Assembly: GCA_041399065.1 (NCBI GenBank)
Contig: JAWKTN010000002.1
Coordinates: forward strand, 310,001 to 374,000
Reading direction: 5' to 3'
Source: JAGQPD01 sp020426865
GTDB lineage: Bacteria; Planctomycetota; Planctomycetia; Pirellulales; Pirellulaceae
DNA length: 64,000 bases
Shown here: positions 1-9,674 of the stretch, piece by piece
Layout: the number at the start of each line of letters is the position of its first letter
How positions within the stretch are numbered: position 1 is the first letter of the stretch
Translations under genes and position numbers: made by a program
Notes under the pieces: model-generated
The model's input: the letters and a program-made list of their open reading frames with translations, nothing else
The model's database searches: none
Told to the model about the DNA's origin: nothing

Positions 1-51
1 GATTCTAAAGCGCCCTTCGACGAGTCAAGCACGTGTACTCCGTTTGTTGCC

Positions 52-528
52 GTGACTGTCGAATCGGAGGAGGGGATTGATCAAGAAAACGAAAGTAATG
101 GGAAGAACAGCACTACCGAGCTGAGTAGTAGTGACTGGGAGGGGTACGTAATAGTTGAGATTCAAGGCGGAGTCGATTGGTCGAATCCAGGCGACAATAC
201 TGGTTTTAACCGCAGGAGCCTATCGGAGGTCGCGGAACTATTAGAGATTCATCACTTAGACTACTGGCTGTGGGGTAAGAGCGAAGTATACGTAGGAGTA
301 CCACAGGGTTGCGTTAGGTTTGATGCTGCTAGTCAATGCCTACTGATGAAATCGGTCGATGAGTTCGAGTCTGGCGGCTACCACGGACGTGGTAGTCCAC
401 ACATACGATGGAATCGCGTAATCGGCCTGATCGGCTATTTGGCAATGCATTGCTTGCCAACTTTGTATCCGGAAACATACCTAGGTTCAAGAGGGAATCA
501 AGTAGAAGATGATTCCCATGCGAACTGA
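52..528 (+). CDS. Hypothetical protein, 3' end overlapping an IS91-like terminus
   Basis: I do not recognise this 158-residue protein. It has an acidic, Ser/Asn-rich N-terminus (about residues 1-27) followed by a mixed alpha/beta-looking region. No signal peptide or membrane segment is visible. The last dozen codons lie inside the left end of the IS91-like unit (CAAG at 488-491), so the original C-terminus has been replaced by element sequence. The body of the gene is noticeably A/T-richer than the element next to it. Its position near Rhs and SUKH genes makes an immunity or polymorphic-toxin role possible, but nothing in the sequence proves it. The start at 52 is the first ATG in frame, and an upstream start cannot be excluded this close to the window edge. 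Confidence 0.4.
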   Translation: MTVESEEGIDQENESNGKNSTTELSSSDWEGYVIVEIQGGVDWSNPGDNTGFNRRSLSEVAELLEIHHLDYWLWGKSEVYVGVPQGCVRFDAASQCLLMKSVDEFESGGYHGRGSPHIRWNRVIGLIGYLAMHCLPTLYPETYLGSRGNQVEDDSHAN

Positions 529-1037
529 CACTGTGCTGGCGCATCGGTAGCGGCAAATAGATGAGTCGTTGGCACGGGCATTGCTTTTAGAGCGTTAGAT
601 GGCGATTTCTAGCGACGGATGAGCGTCGCGTACCGCGGCGAGCGAAGTGCCCGTCTGTTGGACGTGGTTAGAAGCGTGCTTACGTCCGTCACGACTGCTA
701 TAGTGCGAGCATGGAAGTGCGGCTGGCGCGGACGCTGAGCGCGACACGGTGTTGGCCGTGAATCAAGATAACGATTCTTTGCGGGACGCCCCGTTGCCAA
801 GATCGAGCGAGTGTGTGTCATCACGGGACTCCCGATCGAGGTGGTGGTCGGGTAGGCGCGGGCGACATGAAGTGGTACGCCGTAAGCTCGCGGTTGATCC
901 GCTCTCGGGCGCGGCGAGGTACGGTCGCGCCGTGGACGGCCCATCCGATCTCGGCTCGCAGCAGGTCGACAAAGCGCAGCTTCCGCTCGCCGCAGAAAGG
1001 ACACTTCCTGTTGCAGTCGGCTTCGGGGTCTTCGTCG
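492..1037. mobile_element. Solo IS91-like 3' end (origin end) fragment
   Basis: This segment matches 1785-2325, 10317-10862 and 11595-12137 nearly base for base. It covers the origin-proximal terminus and the region encoding the C-terminal zinc-binding tail of the IS91-like transposase on the minus strand. It is cut off at about 1037, where unrelated REP/RAYT sequence starts. It carries no complete gene. Confidence 0.75.
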
Positions 1038-1274
1038 CCTCAGCGACCGCTGCGCGGTCAAACACAATGACGCTCTCCCCCGATTCGACGTGGGGGGCGG
1101 GCAAGGTTACTACGTTCCATCCCAGGCTTCCAGGAGTGCTTGGTAGTCTACGAAATCGAGCCGCTCTCGTTTACGGGTATATCCCACGTAGCTGCTGTGC
1201 TTCGAGGCATCGGGCTTTGCGCACAACGGCCGTTTGGCAAACCTGAGCGATCGCATGCGGCATGCTGCGTCCTC

Positions 1275-1447
1275 CAGGGCCGAAGGCCCGCCATTTGCAT
1301 AGCCCAGGCCAACGGCCTGGGTCCGGATGGTGTTATATTCCCCCCGGTGTGGTCGTCCGGGCCTCCGGCCGGACGACCACACCGCGCGGGTCCTTCATAG
1401 CCCAGCCCTGCGGGCTGGGCTATGCAAATGGCGGGCCTTCGGCCCTG
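1275..1447. repeat. REP/BIME-like inverted repeat, copy 1
   Basis: The arms at 1275-1307 and 1415-1447 are perfect 33-bp inverted repeats. Each arm includes GGCCGAAGGCC and an octamer-like ATTTGCAT. Between them lie two further palindromes: one based on CCCAGGCC/GGCCTGGG, and one with arms GTGTGGTCGTCCGG and CCGGACGACCACAC. The layout resembles a bacterial interspersed mosaic element made of inverted REP units. It sits next to a REP-associated tyrosine transposase fragment, which is the usual partner of such repeats. Confidence 0.75.
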
Positions 1448-1506
1448 CAACCACCGCCACTTGCGTTAATCCCAGACATGACGCTCGTCGCGTGGGGCAT
1501 TCAGGG

Positions 1507-1779
1507 TCAAAATTGGTTTTCGGTTTTCAGCATGGCTTGCTCGACTTGTTTCCGTCGGTGGCGGTACGCGGAGGACTGCAACTCCTGCCGTTTGGCACTG
1601 CGCGCCCGACGTTCGGTAGGGTCTTGCTTCTCGGCCAGCTTGATCATCCGCTTCAAAAAGGACTTCGAGCCGATCACCCACTCGTCCCATGCAGAGCTGA
1701 GTGGATTGACCAATTTGTCTTTGAGCCTTTGAGAAACAAATCGACGATAGGCGCTCGCAGCATTTTGTCTGCCAAACGT
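1507..1779 (-). pseudogene. REP-associated tyrosine transposase (RAYT, Y1 family), C-terminal fragment
   Basis: Read on the minus strand, this gives about 90 residues, including AYRRFVSQRLKDKLVNPLSS and AWDEWVIGSKSFLKRMIKL. That is the C-terminal pattern of IS200-like/RAYT Y1 transposases ('WVIGS..FL.R'). The 5' part, with the HUH and catalytic tyrosine motifs, is missing because the IS91-like element begins at CAAG 1781-1784. Its neighbour is a REP-like palindrome (1275-1447), the DNA such enzymes act on. The piece recurs in copy 2 (11318-11589). It is a captured fragment and cannot be active. Confidence 0.65.
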
Positions 1780-1886
1780 TCAAGAGGGAATAAAGTAGAA
1801 GGTGATTCCCAATCGAACTGACGCGATACTGGCGCATCGGTAGCGGTGAAAATGTATTCATTGGCACGGGCTTTGCTTTTAGAGCG

Positions 1887-3707
1887 TTAGACGGCGATAA
1901 CTAGCGACGGATGAGCGTCGCGTGCTGCGGCGAGCGCCTTGCCAGTCGGATGGACGCGGTTGGAGGCGTGCTTACGTCCGTCACGACTGCTACAGAGCGA
2001 GCATGGAAGTGCGGTTGGCGCGTACGCTGAGCGCGACACGGTGTTGGCCGTGAATTTGAAGAAGCCCAGTACCCGTGCTGCGCAGTAGCGAAGGTCATGC
2101 GCGTGCGTTCCATCACGGGACTCCCGATCGAGGTGGTGGACGGGTGGGCGCGGGCGACATGAAGTGGTACGCCGTAAGCTCGCGGTTGATGCGTTCTCGG
2201 GCGCGCGGTACGGTCGCGCCGTGGACGGCCCATCCGATCTCGGGCGCAGAAGGTCGACAAAGCGCAGCTTCCGCTCGCCGCAGAAAGGACACTTCCTGTT
2301 GCAGTCGGCTTCGGGGTCTTCGTCGGGCGTGGCATCAGTATTGCGTGACGGATTGAGTTCTGTCGAAGCGTTCGTTGCCACATCGACGGTCGGAGAGGTA
2401 ACCGCAAGAGCAGTACTGTCCGTGGCACTTTCAGTCAGCAATGGTCCGCCACTCATTGGTTCGCCACTGGCTGCTACTTCACTGTCCGTAGCGGCGTCCT
2501 CCAACGGAGCCATGCGAGCAGACTCCACGAACTTGTCCGTAGCTGCTTGGTTCGCAGACTCGTCTTGCGGCTCGGGGACGCCCAAGGCTGTCCGGGCCAG
2601 GCGGAGTGCCGCCTCGCGCTGCGTGGCGCTGGGAAGCCGCCGTAGCGCAGTCGCCGAAAGTGCGGTGGCAGGATGTGCAAGGCGAATCGCTCCACGAACT
2701 CTGCGCCGGGCATGGTTTCGGTTTTGCGCACGGCCATCGCGGTAGTCCTTGTAGCGAATCGTGACTTGCCCGTCTTCGTCGCTTAAGATGCGCGCGTCAC
2801 TGATCGCGGTGCCCGTGACATAGTGGGACAGATACCGAAAGGCAGCGTCTTGCCGGAACGTATCTTCCCGCGTGCCGCAGTGGATCACCCAGGGCTTGGC
2901 CGAAAGTGGCGCAAGCCACTGGCGAAACGCTTGCTCATCGTCAGCGAGTGCTCCGAGCTCTGGCGGCAATTGCAGTTTCCCAGCGCGATAGCGGCGGCGT
3001 AGTTTTTGAGATAAAGATCGCGATACGTTTCCATCAGCACGGTGGGATCGAGAAAGAATCGTCGCTCGGGGAAGGTCACCCACTGGCCGGTCTCGAGCGA
3101 GATGCCGCCGCCAGGGACGAGTACATGGTAGTGCACGTGGCGCAGCAGACGCTGTCCCCAGGTGTGCAGCACCATCACCATGCCGATGCGAGCGGATACG
3201 CCATGCTGTGGGTGAGCCGCGAGGCGACAGAGCTTCGCGCGCGGCATCGGCGTGCAATTGGTAACAGACCGCGAGATTCTCGCCAATGATCGGATTGAGT
3301 TCATGGGGCGTGGTAAACACGACTTGATAGTAGTCGATGGGGAGCATCCAGGATTGCATCAGCTCGAGCCACGGTCCGTGGCTGGCGGCGGCACACGCCG
3401 GACAGGCACGATCACGACAGCCGTTATACGAATGGTGCTCCTCGCCACAATTACCGCACTGCCAAAGATGGCCGCCGTAGAGATCGGTGTGGCAGGCAGC
3501 CAAACGCTCCAGCTTGTGGCGAACATGGATACTGACGCGCGGTCCTTCCTGCTGTAAAAACTCGGCCAGATAATTCCGCAGCACGCGGGTCACCGTCAGC
3601 CGTTCTTGTTGCTGCTGCCAGGCAGTGTCACATGCCTGCGAGTCCGGGCTGACGGTGACGATCGGATCGTGCGAACAACCGGCCGTCGAGAAGGCGAGCG
3701 GAGACAT
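1887..3707 (-). pseudogene. IS91-family Y2 transposase, frameshifted
   Basis: This is the rolling-circle transposase of the element. On the minus strand from ATG 3707 it shows the IS91 N-terminal zinc-binding module (CGNCGEEHHSYNGCRDRACP) and then VVFTTPHELNPI. After a frame change the HUH-type motif HVHYHVLVPGG follows. Further on comes YLSHYVTGTAISDARI, whose two tyrosines four residues apart match the Y2 signature. A C-terminal CPFCGERKLRF motif is near 2285. Between these the frame changes several times, the first near 3210, so no full-length protein is made. An open frame from about 1887 to 3731 is therefore misleading: it joins out-of-frame pieces. A truncated homologue sits at 11698-13018. 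Confidence 0.75.
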
Positions 3708-4205
3708 CTGGTATTCGGGGGAGGGAGGCAAGGGGAGGTGCGCGCTGGGAGGTCGACATCGGCGCTACCCAAACGTAGGTGAGCGCCGCGGCACGGAGCC
3801 GAGAGCAACGCGGATCAGAGGACAAGCAAGCCGGTGTGAACCGCACGGTGAAGACATTCGTGCCGGTTGCAGCGGTCGCAGTACCGCAGAGCGGCGAGGC
3901 CGCGGCTTACCAAGTTGTCAGTGTCCGTTTTCCATCGGTTCCAAAAGCTTTTTTTGGGCGACGGTCTTCCCCACTTGACAAGCGGAGTCCTCTTGCCGCT
4001 CTCTTAAGGCTGCGGCCGGGATGCCACCTGTGGACATCCCGCGGAGCTGCCCGCGCTGCGCCACGGATGCCCGTTCGGGCCTGAAGAGAACGCAAGAGGA
4101 TGGAGCGGTCGTTAAGGCTCGGCGTCCGCGCTGGCGGATCGATGGGTCCTTCTTTCGTTTCGGTGTGCTGTTTTTCTGTCCTGCTTTTTTCCCAGGAGTT
4201 TTTTC
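3708..4205. other. Non-coding interior of the IS91-like element
   Basis: This gap lies between the divergent transposase and TOPRIM/ATPase genes. I see no convincing gene. It would have to hold both promoters. A GC-rich stretch near 4000-4090 is partly self-complementary (AGGCTGCGGCCGGGATG and nearby), but I cannot assign it a role. Confidence 0.4.
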
Positions 4206-6730
4206 ATGTCTGCCACTACGTCTGCGGCTCCCGGTGCGCTGCGCACGATTCGTCTTCCGGCTCTTGCTCGTCGCTTCCCGAACCGTGGCTCGATCCCACG
4301 ACCGATGATCGGGCACTGCTCTCACAGGTGGCCGAGTGGTACCAGCGGTGCCTCGTGGCAGATGGCGCGCGCAGCAGTCGCTTGCACGGCGAGGTCTGGT
4401 CCATCCCGAACTACTGACGACGTTTGGCTGGGGTTTGCCGATCGGCGCTGGGAGCACTGCTCCCCGGCCCCAAAACCCATGCAGGTAAAGCGCTTCGCGC
4501 CAGGCTGCAGCAGTTGGGCCTGTTGCGCGAAAGTGGCCACGGTCACTTTAATGGCAGTCTCACGCTGCCGATCTATGACGCAGCGGGAGCCGCTCATCGA
4601 TATCTACGGTCGCAAGGCGACGCGGAACCTCGTGCGGGGAACCGAGCTCCACTGCTACCTTTCGGCGCCCAGCCGATCGGCGCGGCGTATTCAACGCCGC
4701 TGGCCTCTCTGGCACCGATACGGTGATTCTCACCGATAGTCCGCTCAATGCGCTGAGCTTCTGGTCGGCTCGGTTGCGCAACGTTACCTGCACCTGGCAT
4801 GAGCAAGCCACGATCGGGGACGATCTGGTAGCGACGCTTACCGAGTCGACCGCCAGTCGCGTTGTGCTGGCGTTTCGTAACACGAAGCAGGGCGTGACGC
4901 ACGGCGAAGCCGTCGCGTCACGCCTGACGCAAGCGGGCCTCGAGGTCCTGGCCCTCACGTTTCCCGCCAATCGCGATGCGAACGATGTGCTGCTGCGATC
5001 GGGCCCCGCGCGCTCGTCGTGCTCGTCCAAGAACGGCTCTCGCGCTCTGGCACTACGATGACCTTCCCCGTCCTCGCCCGCGAGGACCAGCCGTCCCCGC
5101 TCCATGCAGAGGTCAATGGAAAGCCCCCGAGGAAGAGGATGTTCGCGCGGCTGCCGAAGCCGAACTTCCGCCCCCGGCACCAATCGTCGAGCAGACAACG
5201 CCGGAGGAGCGTAGCTCCGAACAAGCGGCACTCGATCTGAGCCAAGATCTCCACTTTACGTTTGACGATCGGCACTACCGCGTACGCGGCCTCGGCCAGA
5301 ATCTTTCGCTGCAGCACTTAAAGATCAATCTCCGCGTTTGTCGTGATGGACTATTTCATGTGACGCTGCTCGATCTCTACTCCGCGACGCAACGCAAGAT
5401 GTTGATTCGCGAAGCGGCAGATGAACTCCACGTGCTGGAAGAACAGATCAAGCGGGACTTAGGTGCTGCTACAACAGCTGGAAACGCTCCAGGAGCAGCA
5501 TGTGGCCAGCGTGCTCAAGCCTGCCGTGCCACAGCCACTGGACGTGACCGGGCCCGAGCGCGATCAGGCGCTGGCACTGCTTCATGATCCAAAACTCCTT
5601 CATCGCGTGGCGGGGGACTACGAACGCTGCGGCCTGGTCGGGGAAGCAGCCAACAAGCAGCTTTGTTACCTCGCCTGCGTCTCGCGGCTTCTGGATCAAC
5701 CGCTCGCGGTGTTGATTCAATCGTCATCGGCGGCTGGCAAGACGACGCTCATGGATCACACCTTGGCCCTGATGCCACCGGAGACCGTGCTGCGGTATTC
5801 GGCGCTGACCGGTCAATCGCTTTACTACATGGGCCAGCAGGAATTGCGTCACAAGATTTTGCGGTTGCCGAAGAGCAAGGTGTGACCGAGGCGAGCTACG
5901 CACTGAAACTCTTGCAAAGCGATGGCCACTTGCGGATCGCCAGCGGCTGGTAAGGACCAGCACACGGGCCGCCACAGCACGCAGCAGTACGAAGTGGAAG
6001 GGCCGGTGATGATGTTTCTGACGACAACGGCCGAGACGCCTGACGGAGAATTGCAGAACCGTTGCCTGACGCTCCGCGTCAATGAATCGCCGGAGCAGAC
6101 CGCCGCGATCCACGCACTGCAGCGGGCACGCTACACACTGGAGGGCCCCACGAGCACGGCCCACGTGGACCCGGTCCGCCGCACGCATCAGAACGCCCAG
6201 CGGCTACTCAAACGCTATCGCGTGGTGATCCCCTGGGCCGAGCGGTTGACGTTTCGTCGCGATCAAACGCGGATGCGGCGGGATCACGAAAAGTATTTGA
6301 CGTTGATCGCTGCCGTGACGCTACTCTACCAGTACCAGCGAAAACGCATTCAGGATCCAGCCGGTCAACCGTGCGTGGTGGCGACCCTTGATGACGTCGA
6401 GCTTGCCGGGCGGCTCACCTGTGAAGCGTTTGGGCAAAGTCTCGATGCCTTAATGCCTGAAACGCGTCAGCTCCTGATGCTGCTCGATGATCACATCACC
6501 CAGCGGGCGATGCGCGAGCAAGCGCCCGCGACTGCAAGTCCGCTTTAAGCAGCGGGAACTGCGCGAGGCGCTCGGTTGGAGCGATTTTAGTCTGCGGACG
6601 CACCTTGCGAGGCTCGTCGAACTGGAATACGTCGTGGCCTACCGCACCGGGCGGCAATGAGCGGGAATACGAGCTGCTCTACGAAGGCCAAGGCCGACAC
6701 GGAGATCGATTTCAGTTGGGGATTATTCCC
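4206..6730 (+). pseudogene. TOPRIM/ATPase (primase-helicase-like) protein of the IS91-like element, multiply frameshifted
   Basis: Joining frames gives one protein of about 830 residues. The N-terminal part contains GFADRR, LLPGPKTHAGKALRARL and then VILTDSPLNALSFWSA, which looks like a TOPRIM-type beta-strand motif and is followed by FPANRDANDVLL. The middle (5226-5460) is a conserved region with LHFTFDDRHYRVRGLGQNLS. A P-loop, VLIQSSSAAGKTTLMD, lies near 5715-5760. FLTTTAETPDGELQNRCL (about 6013-6066) follows. The end is a winged-helix-like stretch, FKQRELREALGWSDFSLRTH (near 6545-6605). At least eight single-step frame changes break it (for example near 4420, 5010, 5465, 5880, 5950, 6540 and 6655). 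The domain mix suggests element replication, but that role is inferred. Confidence 0.6.
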
Positions 6731-6758
6731 ACCAAGGAGCTCGCACTAGGGAGGTACG

Positions 6759-6875
6759 ATGACAATTGCTTACCACCCAGTCAGGGGATTCGAGCGATTG
6801 GCCGGGCGAATCGAGCCCTATTCGAGCGGTATTCGAGCCCCATTCGAGCGGACCACAATTCGCGTTAACGCGTGA
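6759..6875 (+). CDS. Possible 38-residue ORF over phased repeats
   Basis: A short frame starts at ATG 6759, preceded by GGGAGG at 6749-6754, and stops at TGA 6873-6875. The predicted peptide is Arg-rich and resembles nothing I know. It overlaps the ATTCGAGC repeats, so the reading frame may be incidental. It could also be the remnant of the 3' end of the preceding pseudogene. Confidence 0.25.
   Translation: MTIAYHPVRGFERLAGRIEPYSSGIRAPFERTTIRVNA
6788..6849. repeat. Iteron-like ATTCGAGC repeats, 11-bp phase
   Basis: ATTCGAGC (or AATCGAGC) begins at 6788, 6809, 6820, 6831 and 6842. The last four are spaced exactly 11 bp apart and the first is 21 bp upstream, so all lie on about the same helical face. 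They sit between the TOPRIM/ATPase pseudogene and the recombinase gene. Confidence 0.6.
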
Positions 6876-7100
6876 TAGAACAACGACTTGCGGCGAACTT
6901 CCTCGTTTTCGCTGCCGGAGGCATGAATAGCCGCCCGCTGCGCGTGTCATCTAACTGCCACTCCACTCGCTCGGTGGCTCGACTTATCCATTCCCACTCG
7001 CGGCACAACCACCACGGCAGCCCGTTTCGAAAGCGAGCCTGCGGTTTCGATTGTTTGTTTCTTTTTCTCGGCAATTTGACCAGACAGGAGTACCACCATC

Positions 7101-8072
7101 ATGGCACGTAAAGGCGATCGATCTCCCAAAGTGATCCAGGGAGACAAGAAACATGCTTGGAGCCTCGGGACGTTGCACGTCGGGTTTCTCACGTGGTTGC
7201 GGGATCGCAACTATGCGGAGGCGACCATCCATCAGCGGCGAAGGCACTTAAATGATCTGATCGTGTGGGCTGAGGAGCGATCGATCACGCGGCCCACCGA
7301 GTTGACACGACACATGTTGGAACGCTACCAGCGGCATCTCGCGACGCGCCCCAGTGCGCGCACGAACAAGCCCGCTTCCTATCGCCAACAGTTCTTGCAA
7401 CTCTGTTCGGTCCGGGCCTGGTTTCGCTATCTGCTGCGACAGCAGCAGATCCTGCACAACCCGGCTGCCGAGTTGGAACTTCCCAAACTCGGCTCCCCAC
7501 TGCCGCGTCATATCCTTACGGCCAGCCAAGCCGATGACGTGCTTCGTCAGACAGATCTGCTTTCTCCCTTGGGGCTGCGTGACCGAGCGATCTTGGAAAC
7601 GTTTTACTCGACGGGAATTCGCCGTGCGGAGCTTGTCCATTTGCACGTTTACGACGTCGATGTGGAACGTGGGGTGCTGGCGATCCGGCAAGGGAAAGGA
7701 CGCAAGGATCGGATGGTGCCGATTGGACGGCGAGCATTGGCGTGGCTAGAAAAATACCGGCAAGAGTCGCGACCGCGGTTGCTGGTGCGGGATACCGAAA
7801 CGGCACTCTTTCTGACACGGTTCGGTACCGCGTTCTCGGTCAGCTCGATGTCGACGTTGGTCTCTCGCTACGTCGCGTCCGCCGAGCTGGGGGTTACCGG
7901 CAGTTGTCATTTATTTCGGCACGCACTGGCCACGTCGATGCTCGACCATGACGCCGACACGCGCTTTATCCAAGCGATGCTTGGTCACGCGAGCCTCAGT
8001 ACCACGCAGATTTACACGCGGGTATCGGTCGCGAAGCTCAAGGAAGTGCACGACCGCACGCATCCGTCGTAG
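7101..8072 (+). CDS. Tyrosine recombinase (XerC/D-like) of the IS91-like element
   Basis: This intact 323-residue tyrosine recombinase has an N-terminal SAM-like DNA-binding domain (about 20-120) and a C-terminal catalytic domain. The active-site set is visible: Arg in STGIRRAEL (about 173), HLFRH (about 270-274), the second His in LGHASLSTTQIY (about 296) and the nucleophile Tyr (about 304). ATG 7101 follows GACAGGAGTACC, which gives a good ribosome-binding site. It lies 370 bp downstream of the TOPRIM/ATPase pseudogene on the same strand. A 5'-truncated copy is at 13016-13855, more than 90% identical by eye. It may resolve or circularise the element; the substrate is unknown. It is the only intact gene left in this element. 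Confidence 0.85.
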   Translation: MARKGDRSPKVIQGDKKHAWSLGTLHVGFLTWLRDRNYAEATIHQRRRHLNDLIVWAEERSITRPTELTRHMLERYQRHLATRPSARTNKPASYRQQFLQLCSVRAWFRYLLRQQQILHNPAAELELPKLGSPLPRHILTASQADDVLRQTDLLSPLGLRDRAILETFYSTGIRRAELVHLHVYDVDVERGVLAIRQGKGRKDRMVPIGRRALAWLEKYRQESRPRLLVRDTETALFLTRFGTAFSVSSMSTLVSRYVASAELGVTGSCHLFRHALATSMLDHDADTRFIQAMLGHASLSTTQIYTRVSVAKLKEVHDRTHPS

Positions 8073-8497
8073 CGTGATACACTCGTGGGCCAGCGGTATG
8101 GCGGGCTGTCGGTAAAGCGCGCCATACCGCCACTTGCTTTTGACGCAAAGCGAAAAATCCCGGGGGTTCGGGGGCTGGCCCCCGCGGTCACCTGGCAGCC
8201 ACACATTTTTGCTGCTGGCAAGGTGAAACGCGGCACGGGGTATGCGGTCTGTTTCCCCACGAAAATAAAATGATTCCCGTTTCGAGGCGAATCGCTATAA
8301 TGTGAGCATGTTCTTTGACAAGCAACACCACAGGGTCGGCAAGTCTTCGCGCGCGTGCGCAGGAGCCATGAAGTTGATGATCTGAATTACGACAGTGGCG
8401 TGTCGCGGCGGCATGCACGATCGCGTGACGTAACTTAGGCTGTGACAAGCGTATGCGTCACGTGATCAGGGATAGATCGCGAGATCCACGCGAGTTG
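8073..8497. mobile_element. Right (terminus) end of the IS91-like unit, copy 1
   Basis: This stretch is non-coding and conserved with 13856-14280. It contains the inverted repeat GGTATGGCG/CGCCATACC (about 8093-8127), a G/C-rich hairpin (GGGGGCTGGCCCCCG) and a tail ending GAGATCCACGCGAGTTG. Identity between the two copies stops abruptly at 8497 and 14280, which defines the end of the mobile unit. Confidence 0.7.
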
Positions 8498-9306
8498 ACA
8501 ATGCTGTCACGTATACCGGGCAGAGGTCGGACGGCGAGACCGGCCTGTACTATTACCGGTATCGGCAATATCATCCACAGTTGGGGAGGTTCTGTTCGAG
8601 AGACCCGAAATTATATGCGGGTGGCCAACTGAGCCTTTATAATTACGTTGACAATCAGCCGACTGTTTTACTCGATCCGTTTGGCTTGGACTGGCACCAT
8701 TTGCTGCGTTGGAAATGGAGATGTGAATTCGACGATTTATTAATAGATATTAACGACGCAAAGATGGGCTGGATTTTGGATCAAGAAGATCACGTTTTGC
8801 TTGAGAAGTTGGGGTGGGGAGAAGAGTGGGACCATTTTTGGGCACAAGATAAGAAGTTGACAAAGGATGATGTCCTGGAACAGCTCACGGACATGATGGA
8901 GGATAAGCGATTCAAAAAGATTCTAGAACGTGGCCGCGAGGCCGAGATTCGGTATCCACGAGAGGCCGAAAGAGCGCGAGAAGGGCTTGAACAGCTCAAC
9001 AAACGAACCAAGTCATCTGGCCGACTGAAGTCTTCGGGATTAAAGAAGCTTGGGCTTACAATTACCATTGTGGGAGGTGCTTGCTCCTGCGGTCAATTTG
9101 CGAATGCGGCCGCGGGCGGTTGCGAAAAAGAGAGAAGCGACATGATGGATTGGCTCGCAAAGTTCGGTGCGAAGCCCAACCAAGCGAACTGTCAAGATGC
9201 CGTATACAAAATGTACGAGTATTTCCAATGTGCGGGATTCCCCGACGGTGTGAATAACGTATTCTACTTAAAGACTCTAGCCGAGGCTTGTTCAAAGGCG
9301 CAGTAG
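8497..9306 (+). pseudogene. Rhs-repeat protein C-terminus, 5' truncated
   Basis: The frame runs in from the element edge and encodes the end of an Rhs core: TGLYYYRYRQYHPQLGRF, then SRDP, then LYNYVDNQPTVLLDPFGL. These match the RHS core signature that precedes the variable toxin tip. About 215 residues of unrecognised tip follow, with a charged helical stretch (about 8860-9030) and a Cys-containing end (CSCGQFANAAAGGC and later). The 5' part has been removed by the IS91-like unit ending at 8497, so no signal or repeat region remains. The tip is probably a toxin, but its activity is unknown. A SUKH-like gene lies 370 bp downstream. Any translation would start from an internal codon such as TTG 8581. 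Confidence 0.65.
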
Positions 9307-9674
9307 TGGCATGGCATAGTCGGCGAGTGCGAACGGCTGATTGGGATTGCCGCACAGAACCTGGCGTAAGACCGTATGCGACGTTTCGAGATTGCAAAGA
9401 AGCAAATAACAGAAAACCTGCGAATAGGAATATGGACGACCGGCAGAGACAACGATAGTGAAGTGGATTGAAACAACGCCATGGCGATCGTGCGGAAGCC
9501 GTTACTACGAGCTAGGGAAACGGTCTGGAGGTCACGTAATCAACGAAATGTCGCATTTATGTTGCAATAAGCAATTAATGATTCTGTGCCAGGGATTGAA
9601 AGATTTTCACAACCGGATGTTTCGTGTCGCGATGGCAAACGCCGTATGTGACTCATGTCGCGGGAGTTCCAACT
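9307..9674. other. Intergenic, no convincing gene
   Basis: Between the Rhs tip and the SUKH-like gene only a short frame (9458-9706) is open. It has no recognisable features and overlaps the better-supported downstream start. I do not annotate it. Confidence 0.4.

Larger units (their letters stand above)
492..8497. mobile_element. IS91-like composite rolling-circle unit, copy 1
   Basis: This 8-kb unit begins just after CAAG (488-491) and ends at 8497. Its order is a solo IS91-type 3' end (492-1037), a REP/RAYT segment (1038-1780), then a full element (1785-8497). The full element holds a minus-strand Y2 transposase, a plus-strand TOPRIM/ATPase pseudogene and a plus-strand tyrosine recombinase. 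The same order recurs at 10317-14280 with different flanking DNA on both sides. IS91 elements are known to insert beside CAAG or GAAC at their origin end, downstream of the transposase gene, and that matches the geometry here. The right end lies in an Rhs gene and the left end in a small hypothetical gene. Confidence 0.75.

Noticed and set aside
1887..3731. A 614-codon minus-strand frame as an intact transposase
   Set aside because: Only the first and last parts match IS91 transposase in this frame. The middle is out of frame, and the matching pieces are in other frames.
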